Under the pieces are notes generated by a model. It was not told the origin of the DNA. It was given only the letters and a program-made list of their open reading frames with translations, and did no database searches. DNA of 64,000 bases from Hortaea werneckii. Taxonomy: Eukaryota; Ascomycota; Dothideomycetes; Mycosphaerellales; Teratosphaeriaceae. The DNA is taken from contig JBAOKB010000045.1 in the NCBI GenBank assembly GCA_037044905.1, forward strand, positions 124,001 through 188,000, written 5' to 3'. The position numbers and the translations under genes were made by a program. Below, one piece after another: positions 29,967-41,570 of the stretch (position 1 is the first letter of the stretch; every line of letters starts with the position of its first letter).

Positions 29967-32564
29967 CTACTTTGCATGCGGTCGATCCGGCGCCTGCGTA
30001 TCGACATCGATGAGCGCTTCATCGTCCTTTGTCACCTCTAGGGCATTGCCCGGCAATCCAACGTCCTTGCTCAGTTGCTTCGACCACAGCGCAACGTACT
30101 TGCCATTCTTCCTGAACAGCTCCTCATGCGTACCATGCTCCACAATCTTCCCATCACTGACCACCAGGATCAGGTCAGCATGCTGGATAGTGGACAACCT
30201 ATGCGCCACCACGAAGGTGGTCCTGCCCGAAGTCAGTCGTCTGAAAGCTTTCTGGATAAGTGATTCAGTCTCTGCATCTATCATCGAGGTCGCTTCGTCG
30301 AGGAGCACGATCTGTGGCTGCCTTAGAATGGCCCGAGCAATGGCGACTCTCTGCAACTCGCCGCCTGAGAGCTTCACGCCACGCTCGCCCACTTTAGACG
30401 CATACGAATCAGGAAAGCTTTCGATCTTGTCGTGGATGGCTGCGGCTTTGCAGGCCTCCTTCACTTCGTCATCTGTGGCGTCAAGTCTGGCGTACTTGAT
30501 GTTGTCCATCAATGTCACGTTGAAAAGACTGGGGTCTTGAGGAACCATTCCGAACGAGTCCCGCAGACTGTCGAGCGTGACATGACGAATGTCCTGACCA
30601 TCAATGCGGATCGCGCCCCCGTTGATATCGTAGTAGCGGTACAGTAATTTCAGGATGGTGGACTTGCCACCGCCCGTCTCGCCGACCAACGCAATCGTTT
30701 GGCCTGGCCTTGCTGTGAAGCTGACATCTTTAAGCGTCGGCTTCCTGGGATCGTAGGAGAAGTCTACATGATCGAACGTGACTTCTCCGGCTTTCACAAC
30801 AAGCTGTGTGGCATTAGTCGCATCCGTTACCGAAGGCTTGGTAAGCATCAGCTGCAACAGTCTTTCCGAGTCCGTCAGCATTTGTGACACTCGTCGTATA
30901 GACCAGGATACGCTTGCCAGCGGGCCTTCCACCGTCCGCCAGTAAGCCGTGAGGGTCACGAAATGTCCAATTGGAGCTCGGCCTTGCGCAACTCTGTAGG
31001 CAGCTAGGGCATGTGCGGCCAAACGTCCCATGAGCATCACGAAGGATTGGCCGCTCCCTCCTAGGTAAAAGGATACGTAGTATCGCCACTCAGCCCTGTT
31101 GAAATCGTCCAGTGTATTGCGATATCGATTGACCTCGTATGCGCCTCGATTGAAGTGGCTGACTGTCTGCCAGTTGTTGATCGCCTCGTTCTGCACTTTC
31201 GATTCGTTCCGCAGTGCCGTATTGAACTGTCGACGTTGTTTGATGCTCCAACTTGTTGTCTTTGCGCCTATCCAGACATAAGACAGGCCGATAGCTAGCA
31301 GTATGAGGGTCATATATACATCGAAGAGCGTATACACATAAACAAAGGAAATCACAAGGTCAAGAAACATTGGCCCGACCTGGAAGGCAATAAACTCCAG
31401 GAGCCCTTGCAAATTTTGGCCTTGTTCGATGGCCCGGATGAGCTCGCCCGAATTCTTCTCGTTGTGAAAGTCCATGGACAGGCCCATTATGTGGCCAAAG
31501 GCGGTGCTTCCAATGCTCTTGAAAGCAAACTGTTGAACGGGCAGCTCTGCTAACGATTGAATTAATGACACTCCGACGCTGGAATTCAGCCATGACCATA
31601 GCATCCACATTCCCAACTGGTGCCAAGGAACAATGCCTTGGCCTGCTGTCTTCGCCAACTCATTGGTGAGATCACCAAGTGCTTTAGGGACCAGGATGTT
31701 CAGGAACCGGCCAGCTATGAGAACAACCGTCACTGTGGCCAGACAAGCTTGTACAAATCGATCTTTTGATGGCCAGAGCATCGGAATGAAGACCTTGAAA
31801 TCTGCAAGATAGTTCAACCAGTTCCCGGCGCCTTCCAGCCGCTTGCGCTGTTCCTTCTTCAACTTCCTATCTTCTGCAGGCTCCTCGCTGTCAGAGTCGA
31901 TGTCGTATTCGTCATCGTCATCATCGTCTGGAGCATCATCTTTCCGGGCGGAGTTGCCGTTCGCTGTACCATAACTCTCTGGTTCTCCTGTGGCGTGGCC
32001 ATTTCCGTTGGCAAGAAGCGATTCGCTCTCTCCTTGTTTCTTGCTAGACCTCTGACGATTTTTCAGCACCAGACCAGCTCCTAAGATTGTCAAGCCGAGC
32101 AGACAAAAAGCGCGAGCGGCATGTAGTGCAACCAGCAAGGAACGATCCGATTCTCTATCCGCAAATATCTGGCATACCAGACAACCGATTTCGCCCAGCA
32201 AGCCTACCAGCCATGAGCCAAAGTAGACATACCATACTGGGCGTTTCGTCTCGATTAGACCGAGGAGAAGCGAGGCATATGCAAAAGTGGCGAGGATGGT
32301 GTAGATGTAACGATCTTGTGTCGGAATAGCATCTTGATTGCCCGTCGCTGCTGAAATATATAATATGCCCTGCGCAATGCATAAAATGGTGGAGACAGAT
32401 AACAGGAAAATGGCGGAACGCCTTCCTTGCGCAGCAGGCCTATCCGATTTGTGTAAGAGACATGCTGCAACAGTCTTGGCTGCCGTGAAGTATGCAATTA
32501 CTGCAAGTGGTACAAGGTAATGCAGGACCTGAAGAGCTGTGTTCGCACGGTTCGTTGTGACCAT
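29967..32564 (-). CDS. hmt1: Hmt1-type vacuolar half-ABC transporter (ABCB6-like)
   Basis: This is an 865-aa single-exon half-transporter of the HMT/ABCB6 group, which in fission yeast moves phytochelatin-metal or glutathione conjugates into the vacuole. Order of parts: an N-terminal membrane domain (about 1-180, several spans), an acidic cytosolic linker (about 190-250, including DDDDDDEYDIDSDSEE), the exporter membrane domain (about 270-560, SMDFHNEKNSGELIRAIEQG), then one nucleotide-binding domain. Walker A is GETGGGKST, the signature is LSGGELQRVAIARAIL, Walker B is IVLLDEATS and the switch His lies in VVAHRLSTIQHAD. The Q loop reads MVPQDPSLFN. No frame break occurs over 2.6 kb. The start is the only ATG upstream of span 1 in this frame. 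Confidence 0.94.
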   Translation of the reverse strand: MVTTNRANTALQVLHYLVPLAVIAYFTAAKTVAACLLHKSDRPAAQGRRSAIFLLSVSTILCIAQGILYISAATGNQDAIPTQDRYIYTILATFAYASLLLGLIETKRPVWYVYFGSWLVGLLGEIGCLVCQIFADRESDRSLLVALHAARAFCLLGLTILGAGLVLKNRQRSSKKQGESESLLANGNGHATGEPESYGTANGNSARKDDAPDDDDDDEYDIDSDSEEPAEDRKLKKEQRKRLEGAGNWLNYLADFKVFIPMLWPSKDRFVQACLATVTVVLIAGRFLNILVPKALGDLTNELAKTAGQGIVPWHQLGMWMLWSWLNSSVGVSLIQSLAELPVQQFAFKSIGSTAFGHIMGLSMDFHNEKNSGELIRAIEQGQNLQGLLEFIAFQVGPMFLDLVISFVYVYTLFDVYMTLILLAIGLSYVWIGAKTTSWSIKQRRQFNTALRNESKVQNEAINNWQTVSHFNRGAYEVNRYRNTLDDFNRAEWRYYVSFYLGGSGQSFVMLMGRLAAHALAAYRVAQGRAPIGHFVTLTAYWRTVEGPLASVSWSIRRVSQMLTDSERLLQLMLTKPSVTDATNATQLVVKAGEVTFDHVDFSYDPRKPTLKDVSFTARPGQTIALVGETGGGKSTILKLLYRYYDINGGAIRIDGQDIRHVTLDSLRDSFGMVPQDPSLFNVTLMDNIKYARLDATDDEVKEACKAAAIHDKIESFPDSYASKVGERGVKLSGGELQRVAIARAILRQPQIVLLDEATSMIDAETESLIQKAFRRLTSGRTTFVVAHRLSTIQHADLILVVSDGKIVEHGTHEELFRKNGKYVALWSKQLSKDVGLPGNALEVTKDDEALIDVDTQAPDRPHAK

Positions 32565-33523
32565 TCTAATGAACTTGGTTGATAATGCGGTGTTGGGCCA
32601 GCAGCGAAGTTGATGTCAGCAAACTTTTGAGTGAGGAGGGAGGCGGAAGGCGTCGCTCTATGACAGAGATGACCTGGAGGCGTCCTCGAGGACGCTCGCG
32701 AAGTTGTAATGCCGGTGTCTGAGTACGTATCGTGAGTCAAGAGAGACATCCGCTGAATCCGGTTTGAGCGCAGTAAACTCGTAAAGACCTTTTCCAAAGT
32801 CTGCGCCTCGAGAACTTGCGTGGATTTACCCGAGCACGCCACGACTTCCAATTCACAATTTCAGCTTTGTTGAGGCATTGAGGGGGGCAGTGAATGCAAT
32901 GCCGCAGGTCCTCTTGGCCTGCGTAGATCTCCAATTCGCCACGTTTGATGACTGCATACAGCGGTTGCAGGCAAATACTTCACGGCGGCGGTGACACCTT
33001 CGGCTCGCCACTCACGCACTGGCGCTACACACGTGCTTGTGCGGTGTCACTTTGCAGCCGGACGGCTTTGATTAAGCTCTGACATGCCGGAGCCATGCGA
33101 ACAAAGGCACGGTTGCTTGGACGGGAGGCTTAGAGGTCGGTTGTTGTACACTGGGTTGCGCTCGGACCATGTGTTTTCGGCATGTCGGCGAATATGCCAT
33201 TGGTCCAGATACTTTTGCAGACTTCACTCACTCCTGCTTTCTACATCAGACAAATGATAACAAGATCTTGGAAAAGTAACGGTATGGGGGTTGTTCTCAG
33301 CGGTCTTGCCATTGATTGCGTTCTATTTCTACAGGATCTTTAACATCTATTGCCGATGGCTTTGTCAACGACATTCTCATGCATCATGCCCATTAGTGTA
33401 CATCCCATCTTCTGTGCAAATCCACGCGAAATGAGAAACCCGAAAAATGCGCCGGACTCCATTCGTATGCAATGGCAAAGGACGGCGAAGATGCAAATGA
33501 GTGGGAGCAACCATCAGAACCGA
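32565..33523. other. Intergenic region
   Basis: This holds the ABC transporter promoter and the 3' flank of the glycosyltransferase gene. The open frames are short and unsupported. I see no repeat or RNA gene. Confidence 0.4.
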
Positions 33524-35146
33524 TCAGAGCGGTATTGCCGAGAAGTAGTCGTCGCCAACCATAGGACGGCCTGCTTGATCATTAGCAAATCATGTTTCGT
33601 CTCCCAGGCTATTCTTGCTTACCTGGAGTCGGCTCCTTGTACGGCTCGGCCTCAGCCACCGCCCTCTTCAGCAGCGGCTGGACCTCGTCGTTCCTTGCTC
33701 GTGCCTTTTCCAGGCCAGCAAGATTTTGGCTGCCCCAGTGCGTCTTTGTCAGCGTGAATGCTGCGTAGATGCTGAGGAAGCCGTGCAGGTAGCTGAATGC
33801 AATGGAAAGTGGCACAAACCTCAGGTCTGCTGGGTGTCTGTAAAAATGTGGCATCAACTTGACCAACTTCGTGAACAGGATCCAAAGCCCTAGCGCTGCG
33901 AGCGCCACCGAGAGATGCTCCGAAGCTTCGAAAGCTTTCGTGAGGAGAAAGAGCATAGAACCGTCGACAAGGAGAGCTGGAGTTTGAAACTGACCAATAT
34001 AGATCACGTACAAACCCCAAGAGTATCGAAGAGATCGCCAATAGGTCTCATTGGACATGACGATGAAGTTGCCTCGGAAATGTGCTCTGGCCCATCTCAG
34101 ACATTGATCGAGGTACTTCGGATTGTCTTCCAGTGTGGTCTCGATGACAGAGCGCTCATCGAACTGAATGACAATATTCCAACCGTGTGAGTAGACATAT
34201 CTGGTCAGGCACTTATCATCATCAGTGTTGAGCGGCCTACCTCTCCATTGGTCATTCTCAAAGTACCAGAAGAATTCTTCTGACTTCAGAATCTGCGTTC
34301 TGTAAGCAGCAGTCCTCCCCGATAAAGTCGAGATGGACCCGTCAATGGCGTTTGTCGTGACATTGTTCCATACGCGACGCTCGAGGTAGCTGATTCCCAA
34401 GAAGTTCCAGAAGTTCGGATTCGGATTCCTGCGAACGCGCTGACGAGTCCCGCCAGCACCTACGTTGTCATCCTCGAAGATGGCCAGAAGATACTGTAGG
34501 TAGTTGGGAGGCCAGAAGACGTCGTCGTCGGCAAAGACCACGATGTCGGTGTCGACTTCCTTCAGCGCTCGAATCATCTGCTTACGCTTGTTAAGCTTTC
34601 AACACCGAGGACAGAGACATTTGCGAATCGTTCGACATTGCAAAGATCGCGGACGAGGGCAACGTTGTTGTTGCCCGTGACTATGTAGACGGCAGTCGGG
34701 ACGCAAGCAAGAATGCACCGCAAGCATTGGACTAGCTCGGCAGGCTCCTTGAATGTGGTTGGGACGACGACCGTCACATCCGATGATTTGTATTTGGGGT
34801 TCCGCTGTACGGGTTTGGGCTTGTACAGGAGAAAGGTGAAGATGCTGACGATTGTCCTCAAGTAGCGGAACAAGAAGAGCAAGATGAAGAGTAGGATGTA
34901 TGCCGTCTCATGGTTTAGGCGGCCTTCGCGAATGTAATCCCCCATGGACATGCCGGTTGCGAGCAGAATTTGGACGGTCGAAGCGATTGTAGTAGTGATT
35001 GCGTTGGAAGCGAATGTGATGGCGTTGGTCTGTAGACGCAGCAGAAAACGATGTGAGGCAAAGGCAAGCTTCTGGTTTGAGTGAAAGTACTTTGCTGTTG
35101 CTTGGGGATGGTTGTTGCGTCTGTGTGAGGAACGAAAGTAATCCAT
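33524..35146 (-). CDS. Processive GT2 glycosyltransferase (polysaccharide synthase-like), with one apparent frame break
   Basis: This is a membrane-bound family 2 glycosyltransferase that would polymerise a cell-surface polysaccharide from a UDP-sugar; it resembles the conserved fungal GT2 linked to hyphal growth on surfaces (family knowledge, orthology inferred). Exons are 35146-33623 and 33570-33524, about 523 aa. Membrane spans flank the catalytic core: VVVPTTFKEP, DIVVFADDDVFWPP (DxD), TLSGRTAAYRT, LNTDDDKCLTRYV and the QCLRWARAHFRGN motif (QxxRW), then C-terminal spans. The tail exon adds RPMVGDDYFSAIPL. Between NVSVLGVES and NKRKQMIRALKEV the frame shifts: a third A in the plus-strand run at 34593-34594 is needed, and exon 1 is 1524 nt where 1525 fits. 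Confidence 0.88.
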
Positions 35147-35749
35147 GTCCCATTCTCGTCGAAGGATAAATGCCCGAAAGGGGATATTCAGTCGTCACAA
35201 GAAGACAAAGCCGTTGCTTCACGCTCGTGGCTCGCGCGGTGAATGCAAAACTCGATAAGGACATTGTGCACATGCCGAAGCTCGAGCACATTGGCATTCT
35301 GTCGCCAAACCGCTGCAATTTTCACCGACCGTGATGGCGTTGTTGAAGCTTGGCGTAGTCGTATGAGGAAGGAGCGAGGAGGCCTGACGAGTCTCCGAAC
35401 GAAGACAATGGCTTGTCTGAAATATACTGTTTGTGAAATTTGGTATAAGACAAAGAAAACACAGACATTGACGAAAGAGACAAAGAAAGAACAGCCAACA
35501 ACGCGGTTGTGGAAGGTGCAAAAGGCGCCTTGCTGCCTAAGCGCAGCGTGAGTTGAGGTGCACGTGAAAAGGATTGTGCAGCAGCGCTACATGCACCTTA
35601 TAAGAACACTTCGCGCCGAATCGAAAATGAAGCACTCAGACCTTTCCAATACCCTAAAACAGTCTCTCGAGACGAAACTCGCACCCGAGACACGCAGACA
35701 AGCCAAAAAACGATCAAAGACATTCGCCTCGAGCACACACACTACCACC
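35147..35749. other. Divergent promoter region
   Basis: This is about 0.6 kb between the glycosyltransferase gene (-) and a small Cys-containing protein gene (+). The upstream frame of the small protein stays open to about 35558, but only from a GTG, so the ATG at 35750 is preferred. Nothing else is seen. Confidence 0.4.
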
Positions 35750-36028
35750 ATGTGCCTGTGGCAGACATCCTTCTGCGTGAGCTGCGGCAACCCAACGACT
35801 ATGCCCGTGAAGCGTAGCAACTGCTCACAATTCTCAGGCACCTTCGGCTGTCGAGGCATCAGCAGCAGCGTTCGCGTACCTGTCATCTGTACTCCCTGCG
35901 CAAACCAACCACCCCAAGAAGACGAGCCCCAGCCTTTCTACACTGCGCTTGGACAGCCCTTTTATCCCGAGTGGGTTGGGGAGGGGAGGGAGATGGTGAA
36001 TGTCCATCCTCAGGACCAGCAACAGTAG
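35750..36028 (+). CDS. Small cysteine-containing hypothetical protein
   Basis: This 92-aa frame opens with MCLWQTSFCVSCG after a favourable CCACC context. Two CxxC pairs (CVSCG near the start and CTPC about 45 residues later) plus two further cysteines (SNCSQF, FGCRG) suggest metal binding, for example a zinc ribbon, but I recognise no family. The C-terminal third is Pro/Gln-rich. An in-frame ATG at 35591 would add 53 basic residues. There is no signal peptide. Whether it is expressed is unknown; it is called on start context, cysteine spacing and lack of an overlapping gene. Confidence 0.45.
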   Translation: MCLWQTSFCVSCGNPTTMPVKRSNCSQFSGTFGCRGISSSVRVPVICTPCANQPPQEDEPQPFYTALGQPFYPEWVGEGREMVNVHPQDQQQ

Positions 36029-36907
36029 GAAATGACAGACTTCAACACAAGATAGGACAAAATGTAGGGACGTGGAAGATTGGTTCAATATTAGTTGGAC
36101 TAGAAGCAGCATGTGAGGGCTTCGGCGCATTGTATGGCTTATAACGAGTTGTATCGATAAATCTTCAAATCAAGAATTGACTTCTCCTGCCTTGCGTTTT
36201 ATTGATTCAACAAATCTCCTTTCTCATTTCGCGCCTTCCGCAAAACGAACGATACGTGTAGGACGTGACCTGCTAGACCCAAAGCTCAACAGACCATCAT
36301 TGCCAATGTCATCATCGCTACTCAATGGGGGTCCATTTCGTCCCGCTACCAGTGATTCTCATAAATTGCGTTGGCAAATCGAGAGAAACGAGCCATCTCC
36401 TCCAGCCTACGACGCTTCCATTCCAGTATTTCAAATTGCGGCATCTACCCTTTTTGTGACCGCTCTGCAGCATATTGCAGGACCACAAAGGTCACTGCGG
36501 TTTTGCATCAACTTCCATGATCTTCCATGATCCTGGAAGGTCCGTGTCGCCATTTGCAAGTCCGTCAAGAGCTTTTGATCGTCCCGGGCGCATCACACCC
36601 TTCACAGCTTCTGGGATAAGGCAGATAGACCGGCGATAGGCTGTCGACATGGCCACGCGCTGGCAATTCGAATCGATCTCGGAGGCAATGTTGAGTAGCG
36701 TTGCTGGTATATGGAGCGTGACGAAGGCGAATAGTAGGTACCGCAGCGGTCATAAAGGCCAACCACGTGACGCACGCCAAATTCCACTTCGCAAATTCAG
36801 GCATTTCGAATATCCTCAGCCGATTCGCGAAGCATTCCATAATGATATCGGCTTTCTGTTTCCGTATTGTCCATTTTGGTAGGCCATTTTATCCGTCTTG
36901 TGTCCGC
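36029..36907. other. Intergenic region
   Basis: About 0.9 kb with short unsupported frames on both strands. No domain, repeat or RNA gene is recognisable. Confidence 0.4.
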
Positions 36908-37309
36908 TCAGATCGCAGTGCCGCCCTGCCTCCGATACCGATCTTGAACCTCCTTCAGCTGCGCATGCCGTAGTTCATCCATGTGTTTTCTTCTATGCTC
37001 GTAGTAGAACCAGCATAGTGCAGGCATGCCGATAATGGAACCCAGCAAGATGTACTTCACCCCAGCATCGGAAGGCGGCCAATTCTTCGCTTGTCGCTCA
37101 CGGGCAGATGGTTGACGCAGGGGCGGCTGCTGCATATGGAGCATCGGCTGCGTGTTGGAGGCGATGGGTGCAGGTTGAGATGCAGGATTTGGAGGTTGCT
37201 GATGGGTTGGTGGCGGCGTCGGATGCGAGGTCGCAGCAGAGGCATATGCGCGGCGTGCCGCGTGGCGATGGCTTACCGCGCGTGCGACTTGCCTACATGT
37301 CCGTAGCAT
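36908..37309 (-). CDS. Predicted mitochondrial single-span membrane protein
   Basis: This is a 133-aa hypothetical protein. From the ATG at 37309 the N-terminus MLRTCRQVARAVSHRHAARR is basic, free of acids and followed by AYAS, as expected of a mitochondrial targeting peptide. A Pro/Gln-rich spacer follows (about 30-70), then VKYILLGSIIGMPALCWFYY as one membrane helix, and a basic C-terminus HRRKHMDELRHAQLKEVQD. This layout fits small inner-membrane assembly factors, but I cannot name the family. The frame remains open for 27 codons upstream to 37390; the targeting-peptide argument favours 37309. Confidence 0.62.
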   Translation of the reverse strand: MLRTCRQVARAVSHRHAARRAYASAATSHPTPPPTHQQPPNPASQPAPIASNTQPMLHMQQPPLRQPSARERQAKNWPPSDAGVKYILLGSIIGMPALCWFYYEHRRKHMDELRHAQLKEVQDRYRRQGGTAI

Positions 37310-37759
37310 GGTTGATGTACGTCCATATTGGAATATGGAATGCAAGTCGCATGCAGGTGTTTGACAGGACGGGAAGTACTTCAATGCCAAGTCGGAGATG
37401 AAGCACTGGCCCTCCGCTACTGTACCTTCTGTTTTTGGATGGATCGTTTACTTTGACCTCACATCACATCACCTCACCAGTCTACATTCATGAATACAGT
37501 ATTGTGCAGACTATGACCGATACAACCCAAGCCCCGCTATTCTCACGGCGTATCATGCGTACAAGACCTGCGGCTTTCAGAACCTCTGCTTGATTGGCAC
37601 AATTTCAATACGTCCATAAGCGCACGAAGTTTGTAACCATGAGAATACGAAAAGGAGACCACAGCTCAGCAATGCGGGATGTACATTTCCTTGGTTCAGC
37701 TACATTCTCCTGCGTCTCATCAATCTTGCAAAGGCTGTCCCTTCAAGCATGGTACTTCC
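37310..37759. other. Intergenic spacer
   Basis: This is promoter sequence of the mitochondrial protein gene and the 3' flank of the next minus-strand gene. No gene is supported. Confidence 0.4.
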
Positions 37760-38435
37760 CTACACATGAAGCGCCCGTAGCATCCTCTCTCTCTCTCTCG
37801 GCTTGAAGCTCATGGCCAAGCTAATTGAAAATGACCCGATAATTCGAGCCCTTTCCCCGTCCACTTTCACAATCGTCGCATCAAAGTCTGCGAGGCTGGC
37901 TACGAATTCACCAACAACCCGTGGACCAACATCATCCTCAGTGTCAGTCGCCACAACGTCCTTCAGCAAACGCCGATTTTCTGCCCCTATCCCCTTTGCC
38001 CACCGAACTATCGCCTCGCACTTATATGCGTCACAGTAGGCCATCTCAAATACATTCTTGCCGTAGAAAAGCTTCAGCGCGTCATGGCGGACAGCTCTAC
38101 ACAGCTTAGACAGCGCTGGCTGACGACAGAGAGATTTGCCTCCCGCATTCCATGCTCGCCTCGTCGCATGATAAGCACTCTCCGCCATATCATCAGAACC
38201 CTTTTCGTTGGCGCTGCACAAGCCTAATCCACGGCGCGAGAAACTCCACGCACAGGGGAAGTTCACGCGGATGGGCTCCTCCTGGACGACCGTGAGTTCG
38301 AAGATCCGCAGCTGCAGTTCGGGTGGTAGGTCGAGCAAGCGAAAGTGTTGGTTGTTAATATCCTGATAAAAACATCAGTAAAATGACTTTCATCGCCATG
38401 GCTTGAAAAAGGGAGCTTACTTTGGTGTCCGCCAT
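37760..38435 (-). CDS. Fungal F-box/2EXR-like hypothetical protein
   Basis: Two exons on the minus strand, 38435-38421 (15 nt) and 38362-37760, give 205 aa. The first exon encodes MADTK and the second continues DINNQHFRLLDLPPELQLRIFELTV. The LPPELQLRIFEL segment followed by a beta-rich region resembles the short F-box or 2EXR-type N-terminal domain of many fungal hypothetical proteins. ALKLFYGKNVFEM is the familiar 'LFYGxNxF' segment of this group. No function is established. A CT-repeat near 37787-37800 encodes the RERERM stretch close to the C-terminus. Confidence 0.68.
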
Positions 38436-39007
38436 TGCTATCTTCCAGCGTGGATGATGAGTTCGTAGCCAAAGTGTTAGTTTTTAGCTATGTAACGTAA
38501 GACACAGGACAATGGTGACAAAGGGGAACGAATAGTCGAGAGAGCGCTAGAAGACGTACTCAAATGGCGATCGCCTTGGAGTGCCTACGGATGAAAGCGC
38601 AAACTGTGTCGCAAAATTGTTCCGTTTGTCATCCAGGAGCGAAAAGTGCGATTTCCCCTGGATAACTTACATTCACTTGGGCGCATTTCTCAAACTTGCC
38701 CATTCGCGAGACCTCTGACCGTATTAGACATATTTTTCATCTGCTTCTGCTTGATTCTTCTCATTCGCGGTTTAGTGACAGAAACTCGCAGCAGGCATAG
38801 GCCCTGCCAACAGGATTTGATCTAGGTTGAATCGACGAAAAACTACTATTGTTCTCTAGCAAGATGGCACTGCTAAGCATCCGCTTATTCTCCATGATTG
38901 AAGGAAAATAGGAAACTCGACAGTCACAGCTTAGGACAGAGCGAATGTTCGTTAATTTGCGCTGGTCGGGGCACATAATCGCTTCGTAACTTTTACTATG
39001 TAGATCT
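38436..39007. other. Intergenic spacer
   Basis: This is the 5' flank of the F-box-like gene and the 3' flank of galactokinase. Nothing further is seen. Confidence 0.4.
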
Positions 39008-40642
39008 CTACACAGTCTCTTTACCATGAACGCCATAAATGCAACTTCCACTCCCCGGCTGACTAACCACAATAGCCTCCTTAAGCTTATCCTCAGTCAT
39101 ATCCGGGAACTTCTTGCTATAATACTGATCGATCCACTTCTGCTTCACCGCATCAACTTTACTCTCAGGCACCAGATGCACGGAACAACCACCCCATCCG
39201 GCACCGGTCAAGCGGCTGCCGTACGCGCCTGCACTCCTCGCGAGCTTGCACAGCTCATCCAGCTCTGGACAGCTGTTCTCGTAGATCTCTCGGCACGAGT
39301 CCTGCGTGTCGTTCATCAGCTCGCCGAGCGATTTCAGGAGCTGTTCGTTCTCCTGCTCGTTCTGCGGCGGTGGCGAGGAGAGTAGCTCGTTGAACCGGAT
39401 GACTCGGATGGCTTCGCCGAAGACGTGCAGGGCTCGCTGCCTGAGCTTGAATTTGTCGGCGCGGATCGGGAACTTCGTCATGTATTTTTGTTCCAGCTCC
39501 TCGACGCTGATGCCGGTGATTTCGGACATTTGCTGGCGGGTGTAGCCCTCTTCTTGGGGAAGGTATTGGTCGATCTTCTCCACGAGGTCCTGGAGTTGGG
39601 TTTGGAAGTCGGATTTGGAGACGGAGTAGTTGTCCTTGACGCCTTCTTTCTGGGTAAAGTAGAGGTCGTGGAAAGTTCTCAAGCTGTAACCGAGAGGTGA
39701 GGCGTCTGAGGGAAGGTCCTTGAGCCCGAAGATCTTTGAGAGCACCAGGGCAGCTAGGGTGACTTCGACAACTCGGAGGTTGTAGCACACCGGAGCTGTA
39801 ATGTGCTTGTCCGCTGCGACGAACGATTGAGCAATGACGAACACTAATGGTGATTTCATCTCTGGGAAGGCGATGTTCTTCGCGCTCAATTCCGGCACGA
39901 AGGAAACGTAGAGGGCGTTGCCGCGGTGTGGGAAGACAGAAGCAGCTTGGTCCATGCCACCGCTGTTCACACCTACTGAACGTTCCGAAACAATGGCGAC
40001 CTCGCACAGCTGCTTCTTGTCCACCTTCTCGACACCATTGGCATGCATGACTGCAAGTGCAGAGGTGCAGGTGAATGCTGCAGAGCTGCTCAGACCACCA
40101 CCCGAAGGCACAGTGCCGTCTGCAACAACGTCCATGCCAATGCTCTTCTTGAAATCGCTCTTGCTCTTGCGGAGCAGCTCCGTTGCTCCTTTCAAGCCAG
40201 ACTTGAAGTAGTTGGCCCATTCTAGGGTGCTAGGATCGATATGTACGTCGCCGGTCTCAGGGACTTCAAACTCCTTGTTCTCAAACTTTTGTGGGTGTAC
40301 GTTGACTAGACGGACTTTGCTAGGGCCTGGTGATTCGGGGTGGACGGATACGGCAATGAGAACGTCGGCTTCGATGGCCATAGGAAGAACCTCGTAAAGA
40401 CAGTAGTCGATGTGCTGGGTAGGCTGTCAGTGTCCGACTCGGCCGAAACAGGAAGGCACGCATGGAATGTTACACACCTCTCCAATGATGTTTACACGGC
40501 CTGGGCTTCGCGAGATGAAGTCCGGCAGCTTGCCATACTCCTGCTTGAATTTGGTGATCAAGTTGTTCCATCGCTTTGTCTGTCCTTCAATCGCATCCTC
40601 TGGGTACACCTCCTTCAGTGAGGTTGCTATTGGCACGTCCAT
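39008..40642 (-). CDS. GAL1: Galactokinase
   Basis: Galactokinase phosphorylates galactose to galactose-1-phosphate, the first committed step of the Leloir pathway. Exons 40642-40478 and 40414-39008 give 523 aa, the normal fungal length. The galactokinase signature spans the splice junction: SRSPGRVNIIGE|HIDYCLYEVLPMA. The GHMP ATP-binding loop is VPSGGGLSSSAAFTCTSALA, followed by GVNSGGMDQAASVF with the catalytic-base region, and the third GHMP motif is SRLTGAGWGGCSVHLVPE. The intron donor is GTGTGT. The first in-frame ATG with the normal N-terminus is at 40642; the frame also stays open to an ATG at 40750 that would add 36 residues. No other galactose-pathway gene lies nearby. Confidence 0.95.
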
Positions 40643-41570
40643 GGTTGTGGGAATGCGGTCCTCAGGTTGCGTGATAGTGATGTGTTCTGGCGACTGCAAA
40701 ACGTGCAAAACTCGTGGAGAGTAAGAGGGAGAGAAGAGTTGTGGAATCAATGGACAGAAGAACAGGATACCTACCGCGAAAAAGACGGCCTACCTCAATC
40801 CCATGCTGTTCTCATGTTCTCGCGCCAGCCCACTTCAAGAGAGACCCCACCGCGTGCTTCCTCCACCGGGTGGGATGACGCTGGTCTTTTCCCGATGGGG
40901 ATGGCGAGCTCCGCCGACCATCGGACGTTTCCTCCACTTCCCTACTTTCGTCCACTTCACTTCAATCCACCTCAAATCACTTCACCTGACTACACACAGC
41001 TGTTACGGCATTATTGTTGTCAATTGGTCTATAATGTTTGCCGAATCTTCATTCAGGATTATCGACATTGTTGTCTTGCACCATGTGTTGAAGATGACGT
41101 TCCCTTACTGTCAGTGGAGATACTGAACAAAACCAATGTCTGAGAAGCCAGCAAGCGAGAATGGACCTCACATTTACTCAATGCATCTCCGTTTTCCCCA
41201 AGAGTCGTCTCTACATTGCATGCCCTGCGGTTTGCGATGAGAATCTCGGCCTATCACTTAATCTTTGTTGAAAGGAAGAGGCAAGACCATTCAAGACAGA
41301 CCATTCAAGACTCAGCGCTACAAGCATGTCTCAAAGTCGTGGTGAGGCATGATTAAAGCCTTTTCGATACCTATTGTATTTATGAATAAAGAAAGTCTTC
41401 TTGTAGACTAGGAAATAAATTCACTTCGATAAAATTCAAGGTGAGCTTTCGCATTCAAATTACATACTCTCTTTTTCTTTCCATCTTGGAAGTGACAGCC
41501 CTTTGAAAGTGACCATCAGTTGTACCAGTCTTACTTTGACCTTGAAATCTCATAGATACCTTTCGCAAAC
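40643..41570. promoter_or_regulatory. Divergent promoter region, galactokinase / J-like protein
   Basis: About 0.9 kb holds the upstream regions of both genes. An open frame at 40803-41126 shows no domain and is not called. I see no CGG-N11-CCG Gal4-like site on reading, though a systematic scan was not possible. Confidence 0.35.

Noticed and set aside
29725..30540. Plus-strand open frame of 271 codons
   Set aside because: It lies mostly over the nucleotide-binding domain of the Hmt1-like transporter on the minus strand and has no domain of its own.
33350..33757. Plus-strand open frame over the glycosyltransferase 3' end
   Set aside because: It overlaps the supported terminal exon and stop of the minus-strand gene and has no domain.
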